A stretch of DNA of 64,000 bases from Verrucomicrobiia bacterium (GCA_035946615.1 DASYZB010000048.1:17700-81699), one strand, 5' to 3'. Counted from the stretch's first letter, positions 45,665 through 54,968 are shown. The notes: generated from the sequence alone by a model not told the origin. Translations and numbers: made by a program.

Positions 45665-46656
45665 ACCATGGTTTCCAGATACTGCTCGAGCTTCATGGCG
45701 TCCGCGTTGAATGTTCGGATGCCTTCGGCGAGCTTCTCGGTAGCCATGGCGTTCTCATTGAAGAACCAACGGAATTTCTTTTCGTCCATGGGAATCTTTG
45801 CGATTGATCTGGCGCGGGCCTGCTCGGGACTGAGCTTGCGCTCGACTGGCTCCGTGCTTGCTTTGAGCTCCGCCAACAAATGGGGGCTGATGGTCAGCAG
45901 GTCGCATCCGGCCAACTCAAGAATCTCGCCTTTATTGCGAAAACTGGCGCCCATTACTTCCGTCGAGTAACCGAATTTCTTGTAGTAAGAATAAATCTCT
46001 CCGACCGAAAGGACCCCCGGGTCCTCGGCGGGCGCGAAATCTCTTCCCTCTTTGGCCTTATACCAATCGAGGATGCGCCCCACAAAAGGCGAGATGAGCC
46101 TGGCCTTGGCCTCCGCGCATGCAATCGCCTGGGGCAGCGAGAATAACAGAGTCATGTTGCAGTTGATGCCTTCCTTTTGCAGCACTTCGGCGGCCCGGAC
46201 GCCTTCCCACGTGGATGCAATCTTGATCAACACCCGCTCCCGGGTGATGCCCCTCTCTTGATAGAGCGCGATAAATTTGTGCGCCTTCGCAATCAGGCCC
46301 TCCGTGTCGAATGAGAGGTCCGCGTCGGTCTCGGTCGAGACGCGCCCCGGGACAATCTTTAGAATCTCGGCGCCGAACAGGACCAGCAACTCATCCATGA
46401 TGCGGTCCAGCAAGTCCTGACCGGTTGCTCCGGATTTGCGGTGGTCGGCCACAGCCTTTTCGACAAGACCCTTGTAACCGGGCATTTGGGCCGCCTTGAG
46501 GATTAACGAGGGGTTGGTGGTGGCGTCTTGTGGGGCGTATTGCTTGAGGGTGGCAAAGTCGCCCGTATCGGCAACCACCTTGGTAAATTGCTTCAATTGC
46601 TCGAGTTGATCGCTTCCGCGTGCCGTTGGCCTCGCTGGTGTAGCAACATGGTCCAT
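45661..46656 (-). CDS. tal: Transaldolase
   Basis: 331 residues of the classical TalB type: [18 protein letters not shown], Schiff-base lysine K145 in [11 protein letters not shown], and NMTLLFS. It exchanges three-carbon units between sedoheptulose-7-phosphate and glyceraldehyde-3-phosphate in the pentose phosphate route. First gene of the operon with PL22 and GH53 and coupled to PL22 by ATGA overlap, an unusual pairing that may link pectin-side-chain arabinose to central metabolism. Confidence 0.93.
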   Translation of the reverse strand: MDHVATPARPTARGSDQLEQLKQFTKVVADTGDFATLKQYAPQDATTNPSLILKAAQMPGYKGLVEKAVADHRKSGATGQDLLDRIMDELLVLFGAEILKIVPGRVSTETDADLSFDTEGLIAKAHKFIALYQERGITRERVLIKIASTWEGVRAAEVLQKEGINCNMTLLFSLPQAIACAEAKARLISPFVGRILDWYKAKEGRDFAPAEDPGVLSVGEIYSYYKKFGYSTEVMGASFRNKGEILELAGCDLLTISPHLLAELKASTEPVERKLSPEQARARSIAKIPMDEKKFRWFFNENAMATEKLAEGIRTFNADAMKLEQYLETMV

Positions 46657-46726
46657 AAATTCGCGCTCCCAAAAAGGATTAAGGTTTCTTTCTCCTTACC
46701 ATGGCGCACTTTGGGTTCGTAGGCAA

Positions 46727-47158
46727 ATGGAACGGGAGCACTGCGTCGTCTCCTACAAAGTTCGGAAGCGCCTTGTCCGGCGCTCAACGCTGGACGATAG
46801 CACCTTTACTGGTTGCTTAAAGGTTCAATATCTGCTGACCAATGCCGTTAAATTTGTGGCGCCCGAGCTGGCGCCCCGCGTGCAGGTCTGGACGGAGCCC
46901 GCTCGCCGCGAGAACGGCGACCATAAATGGGTGCGCATTTGGGTCCAGGACAATGGCCTGGGAATCGCCCCGAAGCACCAGAGTCGCATTTTCCGCATGT
47001 TCGAACGCGTTCATCCGGTGGAGAAGTACGGAGGGACGGGCATTGGATTAGCCATCGTGCAAAAGGCGGTGGAACGGATGGGCGGGAGAGTAGGTGTGCA
47101 GTCCTCTCCGGGGGCTGGCAGCAAGTTTTGGATTGAGCTAAGAGAGCCGAGCGGGTAG
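46727..47158 (+). pseudogene. 5'-truncated histidine kinase (ATPase domain only)
   Basis: The ORF of 143 residues has a complete HATPase domain from LKVQYLLTNAVKFV (N box) through DNGLGIAP and GGTGIGLAIVQKAVERMGG to the C-terminus, but no HisKA dimerisation/phosphoacceptor region or sensor. The N-terminal 30 residues are unlike any kinase and are encoded by a segment with an isolated R2-type arm (about 46743-46756). The region upstream encodes the divergent transaldolase. I read it as a kinase whose front was lost, perhaps at the repeat. Followed after 11 bases by a receiver protein gene. Confidence 0.6.
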
Positions 47159-47169
47159 AGATTAAAGGG

Positions 47170-47625
47170 ATGGTCACCGCACATGCGACGATTCTCCTCG
47201 TTGAGGACGATCCCAATGATGTGCTGTTTATGAAAACGGCTTTGGAGGCCGCCGGGGTCGAGAACCCGCTATTCGTCGCTAATAACGGACGGGAGGCATT
47301 GGCTTACTTGAACGGAACGGGGAAGTTTTCAGAACGGAGCCGCCATCCTTTGCCTTATTTGGTGCTATTGGATTTGAAGCTGCCCTATGTGATGGGACTC
47401 GATGTGCTGAAGGCCGTCCGCGAGAGGCCGGATTTGAATTCCACGATTGTTATCGTCCTGACGGCCTCGACTAACGCGGCTGATGTGGAAACAGCCTATC
47501 GCCTTGGAGCCAATGCTTACCTGGTGAAACCTTCGAGTTTCGAGAAACTCAAGGTGCTGATCCGTTCCGTCAAGGAGTTTTGGCTCGTGCAAAACCAGCC
47601 TTCCGCCCCCTTCTCAGACCTATAA
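47170..47625 (+). CDS. Single-domain response regulator (Rcp1-like)
   Basis: 151 residues, receiver only: LLVEDDPND (acidic pocket), D68 in LLDLKLPYVMGLDVL, T98 in LTAS and K120 in LVKPS. The longer loop between the second and third strands (SERSRHPLPYLVLLD) is typical of Rcp1-type partners of phytochrome-like kinases. Directly downstream of the truncated kinase, its probable original partner. It ends just before an R2 hairpin. Confidence 0.85.
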   Translation: MVTAHATILLVEDDPNDVLFMKTALEAAGVENPLFVANNGREALAYLNGTGKFSERSRHPLPYLVLLDLKLPYVMGLDVLKAVRERPDLNSTIVIVLTASTNAADVETAYRLGANAYLVKPSSFEKLKVLIRSVKEFWLVQNQPSAPFSDL

Positions 47626-47640
47626 AAACAGGAACCCCTT

Positions 47641-47741
47641 GTAGGAGACGACGCAAGGAGTGAGTCTCTGATCGAGATGGTCCGCCATCGCCTTGGTTTA
47701 TTCGGAAGTTGTTGATAGAGACTCCTTCCGTCGTCTCCTAC
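47641..47741. repeat. Hairpin repeat R2 (type b) between convergent genes
   Basis: Left arm GTAGGAGACGACGCAAGGAG and right arm CTCCTTCCGTCGTCTCCTAC pair over about 20 bases, with further complementarity inside (GTCTCTGATC and GATAGAGAC). It fills nearly all of the gap between the response-regulator and NtrC-type genes, so it may be a bidirectional terminator. Confidence 0.75.
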
Positions 47742-47750
47742 AGCGCGCGC

Positions 47751-49118
47751 CTATGCTCCATCGAGCAGCCGGTACTGTTTCAGTTTATATTGCAGCGCGC
47801 GCCGGCTAATCCCAAGGGCACGGGCGGCTTCCTCCCGGTTGCTGGTGACATGCGTCAGAGTCTGGCGTATGAGCATCTTCTCCACTTCAGCCAGGGGTGT
47901 GCCCGGGCGCACGGTGAAGGTGGTTGTGTTGCGGTCGTAATCGCGCAGGAAATCCGGCAATTGCGCGACCTCGACAACCGATTCGCGGCAGGTGATCACC
48001 AGGCGCTCGACGGTATTGCGCAACTGCCGCACGTTGCCCGGCCATGGAAAGCGCTGGCAAAGTTGCAGCGCTTCCGGCGACATCCTTTTGCGCCGGCGTT
48101 TGTGCTTGGCGGTAAAGTGCTCGAAGAACCGTTCGATCAGCAGCGGAATGTCTTCTGCCCGCTCGCGTAGCGGCGGCATGGCAATGGGGACAATTTGCAG
48201 CCGGTAGAACAGGTCTTCCCTGAACTTCCCCTCCTGCACCGCTTCCTGCAGCCTCTTGTTGGTCGCCGCTATTACACGCACATCGACCCGAATCACCTCC
48301 GAGCCGCCCACCATCCGAAAAGCGCCATCCTCCAGGACCCGGAGCAGGTCCCCCTGGCCTTTGGGCGACAGGTCCCCAATCTCGTCCAGAAACAGGGTCC
48401 CGCCATTGGCCAATTGGAAGCGGCCAGGCTTGGTCGCTACCGCCCCGGTGAAGGCCCCTTTCACATGCCCAAATAACTCCGCTTCGAGCAGTTGCTCAGT
48501 GAGCGCTGCGCAGTTGACGGAAATAAAAGCGCGCTCTCGTCTCGGGCTGTGCTGATGGATCGAGCGGGCAACAATCTCCTTGCCGGTCCCGCTCTCCCCT
48601 TCGATCAAGACCGTCACTTCGCTGCCGGCGACTTCTTCGATGAGCCGACCGATAAGCCGCATCGGCTCGCTCTCGCCAATCAGCAGGCTCGGTTCGGAGC
48701 GGCTATGGAGGCGCTGGCGCAATTCGTTGTTTTCGGCCACCACTGTCTGATATTCCAGCGCCTTCTGCACCAGCACGCGCAGTCGTTTCATGTCGATTGG
48801 CTTGGGCAGGTAATCGTAAGCGCCTTGTTTCATGGCTTCAACCGCGCTCTCGACCGTCCCGAAGGCCGTCATCAGGATGAACAGCGTCTCGCGATTGTTC
48901 GCGCGGACTTTGTCCAGAAGGTCCAACCCGCTTAGTCCGGGCATTTTGAGGTCCGAAATCACCAGATTGTACAGGCAGCCCTGGGCTAATTTGAGAGCGG
49001 CTTGGGGGTCGGTTTTGGCATCGACGATGTACCCTTCGCGCTGGAGCGCCTCTTGGATGCCGGCGCAAAGGCCCTGTTCATCATCGACCACCAGGATTTT
49101 TACCTTCGATTTGTCCAC
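47751..49118 (-). CDS. NtrC-family sigma-54-dependent response regulator
   Basis: 455 residues. Receiver domain with D56 in VISDLKMPGLSG and K106 in LPKP; AAA+ domain with Walker A GESGTGKE (174-181), GAFTGA (221-226) for sigma-54 contact, and Walker B LFLDEIG (242-248); C-terminal Fis-type HTH (REEAARALGISRRALQYKLK). It activates sigma-54 promoters when phosphorylated. The GTG at 49118 is chosen because the family starts at VDKSKVKILVVDDE and longer starts would overlap the kinase gene; no strong ribosome site is seen. Second gene of a kinase-regulator operon. Confidence 0.9.
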   Translation of the reverse strand: MDKSKVKILVVDDEQGLCAGIQEALQREGYIVDAKTDPQAALKLAQGCLYNLVISDLKMPGLSGLDLLDKVRANNRETLFILMTAFGTVESAVEAMKQGAYDYLPKPIDMKRLRVLVQKALEYQTVVAENNELRQRLHSRSEPSLLIGESEPMRLIGRLIEEVAGSEVTVLIEGESGTGKEIVARSIHQHSPRRERAFISVNCAALTEQLLEAELFGHVKGAFTGAVATKPGRFQLANGGTLFLDEIGDLSPKGQGDLLRVLEDGAFRMVGGSEVIRVDVRVIAATNKRLQEAVQEGKFREDLFYRLQIVPIAMPPLRERAEDIPLLIERFFEHFTAKHKRRRKRMSPEALQLCQRFPWPGNVRQLRNTVERLVITCRESVVEVAQLPDFLRDYDRNTTTFTVRPGTPLAEVEKMLIRQTLTHVTSNREEAARALGISRRALQYKLKQYRLLDGA

Positions 49119-49156
49119 AGTCTTTTTTTGGCTGTTGCAGAACCTGGCATCTGCGT

Positions 49157-50014
49157 TCAAGCGCCTGTTTCGGCTTTTTGTTGCGCCACCGGCAAGCCCA
49201 TGGTGAACATCGCGCCGCCCCCCGGCGCGTTCTCGGCTTTGAGAGTGCCGCCATGGGCGGTAACGATCTGTTGCGCTATCCATAAACCCAGGCCGCTCCC
49301 TTCGGACTTGGTCGTAAAGTACGGGTCGAAAATCGACGCGAGCTTTTCGGGGGGAATCCCGGGACCGTTATCGCGCACTTTGACCATAATGGTTCCGGAG
49401 AGGGAGGCAGCGGAGACCTCGATGCGCCCCTTGCGTTCGACTGCCTGAAGGCCATTAATCAACAAGTTCAGCAGCGCCTGAGTCAACCGTACTGGGTCGG
49501 CCATCGTTCGGAGCAGAGCAGGGGACACTTCGGCCCGAATCTCGATCTGGCGCGCGGCTGCCTCGGGCCGCAGCAGGTCGCACACGTGCGTGATGATGCG
49601 CCCAATATCGAGCGGTTCCAGATCGACTGCCGAAGGGCCGGCCAGTTGGACGAAATGCTCGACCAAGCTTTCGAGGCGATGCAATTCGCCGTGAATAATT
49701 TCCAAGCGCGGCATGAGATGGTCGCGCTTGGCGGGAGGCAAGGCGCCCAGGTCTTCCTCGAGCAACTGCACATGGATATCGAGCGAACTCAGCGGGTTCC
49801 GAATTTCATGAGCCAGGCGCGCCAGCAAGCGCGCCAACAAATCGCGCTTTTCAACCGCCGCCAACTCGCTCGAGTCATGGCCGAGCGCTTTCGCCAGAAT
49901 GCTTTCCACTGCCCGGCAGATTACCCGAACAAGGCCCCATTGCCAAACACGATTGGTTAAAGCAGAAAGCCATTTGCGCTTTCCCCTTCGTTTCCTTCGT
50001 TTGCTTCTGTGCAA
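49157..50014 (-). CDS. Cytoplasmic NtrB-like sensor histidine kinase
   Basis: 285 residues. HisKA box LARLAHEIRNPLSSLDIHVQ, N box LLNLLINGLQAV, G1 DNGPGIPP, F box FDPYFTTK and G2 GSGLGLWIAQQI. No membrane span or separate sensor domain. The N-terminus as drawn (TTG start, HRSKRRKRRGKRKWL) is encoded by repeat R4, so the real start may be further in, for example GTG at 49909 giving MESILAKALGHDSSE. It lies 38 bases upstream of its partner regulator gene. Confidence 0.75.
   Translation of the reverse strand: MHRSKRRKRRGKRKWLSALTNRVWQWGLVRVICRAVESILAKALGHDSSELAAVEKRDLLARLLARLAHEIRNPLSSLDIHVQLLEEDLGALPPAKRDHLMPRLEIIHGELHRLESLVEHFVQLAGPSAVDLEPLDIGRIITHVCDLLRPEAAARQIEIRAEVSPALLRTMADPVRLTQALLNLLINGLQAVERKGRIEVSAASLSGTIMVKVRDNGPGIPPEKLASIFDPYFTTKSEGSGLGLWIAQQIVTAHGGTLKAENAPGGGAMFTMGLPVAQQKAETGA
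49981..50010 (+). repeat. Pyrimidine-rich short repeat R4, copy B
   Basis: TTCCCCTTCGTTTCCTTCGT followed by TTGCTTCTGT, close to the copy at 4212-4241. Here it overlaps the apparent 5' end of the minus-strand kinase gene and gives it a run of lysine/arginine codons. Confidence 0.6.
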
Positions 50015-50082
50015 AATCCTTCTGTAAGATTGGGCGCCCCAAAGTCATTGTCACCCAACAGAAGTCCGCTATCCTCTTTCCG

Positions 50083-51543
50083 ATGCCAGTTGAAAACCGA
50101 ATTGTTAAGGTTCAGAAACGAAACCGGGCCCTGGTAAAATTTGACGCGGCGCGAATTCGCAAGGCCATCCTGCGCGCAGCCCAATCCATTGGCGGTTTTA
50201 AGAACGATTATCTTCCTGGAATTAACGAGAAGATTTTCGCCGCCTGGAACAGCGATGAAGAAATAGCGGAGTTTCTGGCCGAGGCGGTTGTGGTCTGTCT
50301 CAATGCCGATCCGCATCGCCTGATCGCGAATTTCCCGCCCACCATTGAAACCATTCAGGATGAAGTGCTGCACGCGCTGCGCAGTTACGGTTTTCAAAAC
50401 ACCGCCGATGCTTATGGGTGCTACCGCTGGGGCCGGCATTGGTTGCGCGAGGGGGCCATCAACCCCGGGCAGTTCGCCGGCAATGGGTTGCCGCCGGGGC
50501 CGCTTGCCGAGCGGCTCCTTTGGAACCGGGAGCGCGGATGCGACACGGTGGCCGGCCTCAACGCGCTCGTCGAAGGGGGCAAGCTCAAGGGATTGATTAG
50601 CGATTCCATTTCGGTCTATGAACAGTCACTCGACCAGGCAGCGGCTAAAGTCATTTCCCGCTTGAATGGGCCTAATGCGCTGCGGATGCTTTGGATCACC
50701 GGGCCAAGTTCTTCCGGCAAAACCACCACCACGGTCAAACTCACGGAACGTTTGCAGAAGCGGGGCCTGCGCTTTCTCATGCTGAACCTGGACGATTATT
50801 TTTGGTCGCTGGTCGAGCATCCGACGGATTGGATCAACGATCGGAATTATGAAAATCCGGAAGCGCTGGACATCCAATTATTAAACAGGCACCTGCGCGC
50901 CTTGCTCGAAGGCGAGCAAATCGAAAAGCCACTCTACAGCTTCAAAGAAGGGCGGCGTGTGAGCTTCAAAGCGATTCGACTCGAGCCGGACCAAATCTTG
51001 TTGCTGGATTGCCTGCATGGCCTCTATCCGCCCATTTCCGAAGACATCCCGCCCTTAGCCCAATTCCGCCTCTACATTGAAACCCAGAACGTGCTTTTGG
51101 AGGGTGACGGCTCTTCCGGACGCATGACCCGATTTACCGACATTCGCCTCCTGCGCCGCATGCTGCGCGACGCCCGCCATCGCAATCACAGCCCGTTGCT
51201 GACTTTGCTGCATTGGCACTATGTGCGCTCCGGTGAACTCTTCAGCATCATTCCCATGAGCGGTTTGGCCGATTATACAATCAACGGCGGTTTTCCTTTT
51301 GAATTGCCTGTCCTCAAGCCCTTCTTCTGCGGTCCCGGGGGTGTTTTGCCCAAAGTGGCCGATTTGGAATCCTACGGCGGCTTTCTAGACGCGCAAATTC
51401 GGTTGGAGCGGGTTAGGGCTTTGCTGGACTCGGTCTCTGGCCTTTCGCGCGAGCAGGTTTCGACTTATGACCTGGTGCCCGGCGACGCCGTGGTGCGCGA
51501 GTTTATCGGCGGCAGCACCATCCCGCTCCCGCATAACGAGTGA
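50083..51543 (+). CDS. ATP-cone domain fused to uridine-kinase-like P-loop protein
   Basis: 486 residues. Residues 6-95 resemble the ATP-cone (RIVKVQKRNRALVKFDAARI then RKAILRAAQSIG and IQDEVLHAL), the nucleotide-sensing domain of ribonucleotide reductases and NrdR. The rest is a uridine-kinase/phosphoribulokinase-like P-loop protein: Walker A GPSSSGKTT (207-215), LDDYF, and the later GGSTIPLPHNE end. It probably phosphorylates a nucleoside or sugar and may be controlled by ATP/dATP. It stands alone, divergent from the histidine kinase by 68 bases. Substrate is unknown. Confidence 0.8.
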   Translation: MPVENRIVKVQKRNRALVKFDAARIRKAILRAAQSIGGFKNDYLPGINEKIFAAWNSDEEIAEFLAEAVVVCLNADPHRLIANFPPTIETIQDEVLHALRSYGFQNTADAYGCYRWGRHWLREGAINPGQFAGNGLPPGPLAERLLWNRERGCDTVAGLNALVEGGKLKGLISDSISVYEQSLDQAAAKVISRLNGPNALRMLWITGPSSSGKTTTTVKLTERLQKRGLRFLMLNLDDYFWSLVEHPTDWINDRNYENPEALDIQLLNRHLRALLEGEQIEKPLYSFKEGRRVSFKAIRLEPDQILLLDCLHGLYPPISEDIPPLAQFRLYIETQNVLLEGDGSSGRMTRFTDIRLLRRMLRDARHRNHSPLLTLLHWHYVRSGELFSIIPMSGLADYTINGGFPFELPVLKPFFCGPGGVLPKVADLESYGGFLDAQIRLERVRALLDSVSGLSREQVSTYDLVPGDAVVREFIGGSTIPLPHNE

Positions 51544-51618
51544 GTCTGCAGGCACCCCTATTGACTCCCCTGCTGACTGGCTTGCCCGGACCCCCCGGTT
51601 GGGGCTAGATTGGGAAGC

Positions 51619-52104
51619 ATGAGAGTTCTCCTTGCGTTAATCATCGGCGCCATTCTTGGCGCAGCCGCCTTATGGTTCTACAACCATCGCCAAGAACCAC
51701 AGGTCCGCTCCAAAACCGAGCAAGTCGAGAACGCGGCCCAATCGGCCCGCGATACAGTGGAAGAAAAACTGCGCTCGTTCCACTTGGGGACAAACGACAT
51801 CAAGAACGAGCTGGCCCGCAGCGGAGAGGTCATCCGCCGCACCGCGCGCAATGTCGGCCAGGCCGTTGCCGATGCGACGGCTGACGCGCGGATAACTGCG
51901 GCCATCAAAGGCAAGCTGCTCGCTAACCGTGACCTCTCGGGCTTGAGCATCTCCGTCAGCACCAGCGATGGCATTGTGACCCTGTCCGGAACGGTGCCCA
52001 CTGCCGAGGATGTCAGCCAGGCGATGCTGACGGCCCTCGAAACGGACGGTGTCCGCCAGGTGATCTCGACCATACAAGTCAAACCGCGCGCGACCAAAGA
52101 TTGA
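51619..52104 (+). CDS. BON-domain protein with N-terminal membrane anchor
   Basis: 161 residues: a signal/anchor helix (RVLLALIIGAILGAAALWFY), a helical linker, then one BON domain (about 92-158; ARITAAIKGKLLANRDLSGL then SISVSTSDGIVTLSGTVPT). BON domains bind phospholipid surfaces and are common in periplasmic stress proteins. The ATG at 51619 is preceded by GGGAAG. Its stop overlaps a possible TTG start of the following gene, which I do not use. Confidence 0.75.
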   Translation: MRVLLALIIGAILGAAALWFYNHRQEPQVRSKTEQVENAAQSARDTVEEKLRSFHLGTNDIKNELARSGEVIRRTARNVGQAVADATADARITAAIKGKLLANRDLSGLSISVSTSDGIVTLSGTVPTAEDVSQAMLTALETDGVRQVISTIQVKPRATKD

Positions 52105-52130
52105 ATTTGGCTTATGGGTTCCTTCGTAAT

Positions 52131-54968
52131 ATGGCCATAGCAAAACACAACGGCAACGGTTCTGAACCCGCTGTGGGCCCTGGCAACCTGGCCTTTGCAG
52201 AAGGGTTATATGAAGATTATTTGCGCAATCCCTCGTCGGTCCCGCCGGATTGGCAGGATTATTTTCGCAATATAGCTCAAGGCGAGTTCCGATTCCCCAA
52301 ACCCCGTTTTGGTCCTTCCTTTCGCCCGTTCAGCATCTTTAATCCGCCCACGCCCGCTCGCCCCCGGCCCTCAGGCCGGTTGGCGGGGCCCGAGTTGGCG
52401 GCGCTCCAGGACCGCGTTTATATCCTGACTCGCGTCTATCGAGTACGCGGCCATCGTATTGCTCAAGTCGATCCCATCGGTCTTCCTCGAACCATTCCGC
52501 CCGAATTGACCCCTGCGTTCTTCGGGTTCACCGACGCCGATATGGATCAACCGGTCTATAGCGAGACCTTTCAATACGGCGATGGTCCGCTGACCTTGGG
52601 CAAGCTGCTGGAGCGGCTCCGCAACACTTATTGCCGGTCCATTGGCGTGCAGTACATGCACATCGACGACTTGAGCGTTCGCCGCTGGTTGCAACGGCGC
52701 ATGGAATCGACTCAGAACCACCTCGACCTCACACGCGACGAGCAACTCCGCATTCTGACGCGCCTGACCGACGCCGTGACGTTTGAGGAGTTCATCCGCC
52801 GCAAGTTTATTGGCGCCAAGACGTTCTCTCTGGATGGTTCCGAGAGCCTCATCCCGCTTTTGGACCTAGCCATCGAAAAGGCCGGCGAGCAGGGCATTCA
52901 GGAAATTGTCTTTGGCATGGCCCACCGCGGGCGGCTCAATGTGCTGGCCAATATCATGGGCAAAAGCCCGCGCCAAATCTTCCGCGAATATGCCGATACG
53001 GACTGGAAATCCACTTCCAGGCACGGTGATGTGAAATATCATTTAGGCCACAGCACCGATTGGGCCACCTCGCGCGGCTCAAAGCTCCACCTGTCGCTTT
53101 GCTTCAACCCGAGCCATCTGGAATTCGTCAACCCGGTCGCTTTGGGCCGAACGCGCGCCAAGCAGGACCGCGCTGGGGACGGTGAAAACCGGCGCGGGAT
53201 GACGCTGCTGATTCACGGGGACGCTGCCTTCGCGGGTGAAGGGGTGGTACAGGAGACATTGAATCTGAGCCAGCTTGCGGGCTACTGCGTTGGGGGCACA
53301 CTCCATGTCGTGGTGAACAATCAACTCGGCTTCACCACCAGTCCCGCTGAGGCCCGTTCGAGCGTTTACGCCACTGATGTCGGCAAAATGCTCCAGATCC
53401 CTATCTTCCACGTGAACGGAGAGGACCCCGAAGCGGTTGCGCAAGTGGTCCGATTGGCGATGGATTTTCGTTACGAATTCAAACGCGACGTCATTATCAA
53501 CATGTACGGCTATCGCCGGCTCGGTCATAATGAAGGAGACGAGCCGGCTTTCACCCAACCGGTGTTGTACCGCGCGATTGCCAAACGCAAATCCGTTCGT
53601 GAAGGCTACCTCGAACATCTGCTGGGCCTGGGCGGTGTGACGCGCGAGGAAGCCGATGCCATCGCCGCGCACCGCCGCGAGTTGCTTGAGAAGGAACTCT
53701 CCGAATCGCAGAGCCTGAAACCTCCACCGCCCTCCGAGCAACGCCGTGGGATTTGGTCTCAGTTCAAAGGAGGTCTCGAGCCGGAAGGCGAAGAGAAGAT
53801 CGCAAATGTCTCCCGCGACAGTCTTTCGGCCTGGCTGGACGCCCAAAGCCGGGTGCCCTCCGATTTTCATTCGCATCCTAAAATCAAAAAGATCCTTCAG
53901 ACGCGGCAGCAAATGGCGGCGGGCCAGGAGCCATTGGATTGGGCGGCGGCCGAGGCGCTGGCCTTTGGGAGTCTGGCCTGCGAAGGTGTGCGCGTGCGGC
54001 TCAGCGGCCAGGACACCGAGCGCGGCACTTTCAGCCAGCGCCATGCGGTCTTGCATGATTACCAGGACGGCCACACCTATACGCCTTTGCAACACCTCCA
54101 GACCGGCCAGGCCCCCGTCCAAATCTACAACAGTCCCCTGTCGGAAGTGGGTGTTCTGGGATTCGAATACGGTTACAGCTTGGATTACCCGGATAGCCTG
54201 GTGCTTTGGGAGGCGCAATTTGGCGATTTCGTCAATGTGGCGCAGCCCATTGTGGACCAATTCATCGCCAGTGCGGAGGAGAAATGGCAGCGGCTCAGCG
54301 GGTTGGTGTTGCTTTTGCCCCATGGCTTCGAAGGGCAGGGGCCGGAGCATTCCAGCGCACGGCTTGAACGCTTCCTCATGCTGGGCGTCGAGGATAACCT
54401 CCAGATTGTTTATCCTACCACTCCAGCCCAATACTTCCATTGCTTGCGCCGCCAGGCCCTGCGCTCCTGGCGCAAGCCCCTCGTCATCATGGCGCCCAAG
54501 AGCCTCCTGCGCCTTCCCAAGGCCGTCTCCAGTTTGGACCAGTGCGCGCAAGGGGCGTTCCAGAGGATTCTGCCGGACGCCTTGAGCAAGCCGGGCGGGC
54601 AGGTCAAACGCGTCATCTTGTGTACCGGCAAAATGTATTATGAATTAGCTGAACATCGTGACCAGGCCAAGCGCGACGATGTCGCCATTATCCGCCTCGA
54701 GCAGCTCTACCCGCTACGGCGCGAACTCCTCGAATCTGCCCTCGCCGGCTATTCTCAAGGCATCCCGCTGGTTTGGGTCCAGGAGGAGCCTGCCAATATG
54801 GGGGCGTGGATTTATCTTCGATTTCATTTCGGCGCGCTGCTCTGTTCCCGGTTTGATTTTAGCGGCGTGATGCGGCCCGCTTCGGCCTCGCCTGCGGTCG
54901 GCTCCCATCGCCGCCACAAACAGGAACAGGCCGATATTGTCGCCCGCGCTTTTGGTGAAAACAAATAA
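52131..54968 (+). CDS. sucA: 2-oxoglutarate dehydrogenase E1 component
   Basis: 945-residue thiamine-diphosphate enzyme that decarboxylates 2-oxoglutarate in the citric acid cycle. Family landmarks: N-terminal FAEGLYEDYLRNPSSVPPDW, GMAHRGRLNVLANI, HGDAAFAGEGVVQETLNLSQ, RLGHNEGDEPAFTQP, LLLPHGFEGQGPEHSSARLE and the terminal SHRRHKQEQADIVARAF. Length matches the family. ATG 52131 is used; a TTG at 52101 would add ten residues. sucB begins 9 bases after the stop, so the two are one operon. No lpd gene for the third component is nearby. Confidence 0.95.
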   Translation: MAIAKHNGNGSEPAVGPGNLAFAEGLYEDYLRNPSSVPPDWQDYFRNIAQGEFRFPKPRFGPSFRPFSIFNPPTPARPRPSGRLAGPELAALQDRVYILTRVYRVRGHRIAQVDPIGLPRTIPPELTPAFFGFTDADMDQPVYSETFQYGDGPLTLGKLLERLRNTYCRSIGVQYMHIDDLSVRRWLQRRMESTQNHLDLTRDEQLRILTRLTDAVTFEEFIRRKFIGAKTFSLDGSESLIPLLDLAIEKAGEQGIQEIVFGMAHRGRLNVLANIMGKSPRQIFREYADTDWKSTSRHGDVKYHLGHSTDWATSRGSKLHLSLCFNPSHLEFVNPVALGRTRAKQDRAGDGENRRGMTLLIHGDAAFAGEGVVQETLNLSQLAGYCVGGTLHVVVNNQLGFTTSPAEARSSVYATDVGKMLQIPIFHVNGEDPEAVAQVVRLAMDFRYEFKRDVIINMYGYRRLGHNEGDEPAFTQPVLYRAIAKRKSVREGYLEHLLGLGGVTREEADAIAAHRRELLEKELSESQSLKPPPPSEQRRGIWSQFKGGLEPEGEEKIANVSRDSLSAWLDAQSRVPSDFHSHPKIKKILQTRQQMAAGQEPLDWAAAEALAFGSLACEGVRVRLSGQDTERGTFSQRHAVLHDYQDGHTYTPLQHLQTGQAPVQIYNSPLSEVGVLGFEYGYSLDYPDSLVLWEAQFGDFVNVAQPIVDQFIASAEEKWQRLSGLVLLLPHGFEGQGPEHSSARLERFLMLGVEDNLQIVYPTTPAQYFHCLRRQALRSWRKPLVIMAPKSLLRLPKAVSSLDQCAQGAFQRILPDALSKPGGQVKRVILCTGKMYYELAEHRDQAKRDDVAIIRLEQLYPLRRELLESALAGYSQGIPLVWVQEEPANMGAWIYLRFHFGALLCSRFDFSGVMRPASASPAVGSHRRHKQEQADIVARAFGENK

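Noticed and set aside
53079..54551. 490-codon open frame on the minus strand
   Set aside because: Antisense of sucA, which is unmistakable; no family resemblance in the antisense product.
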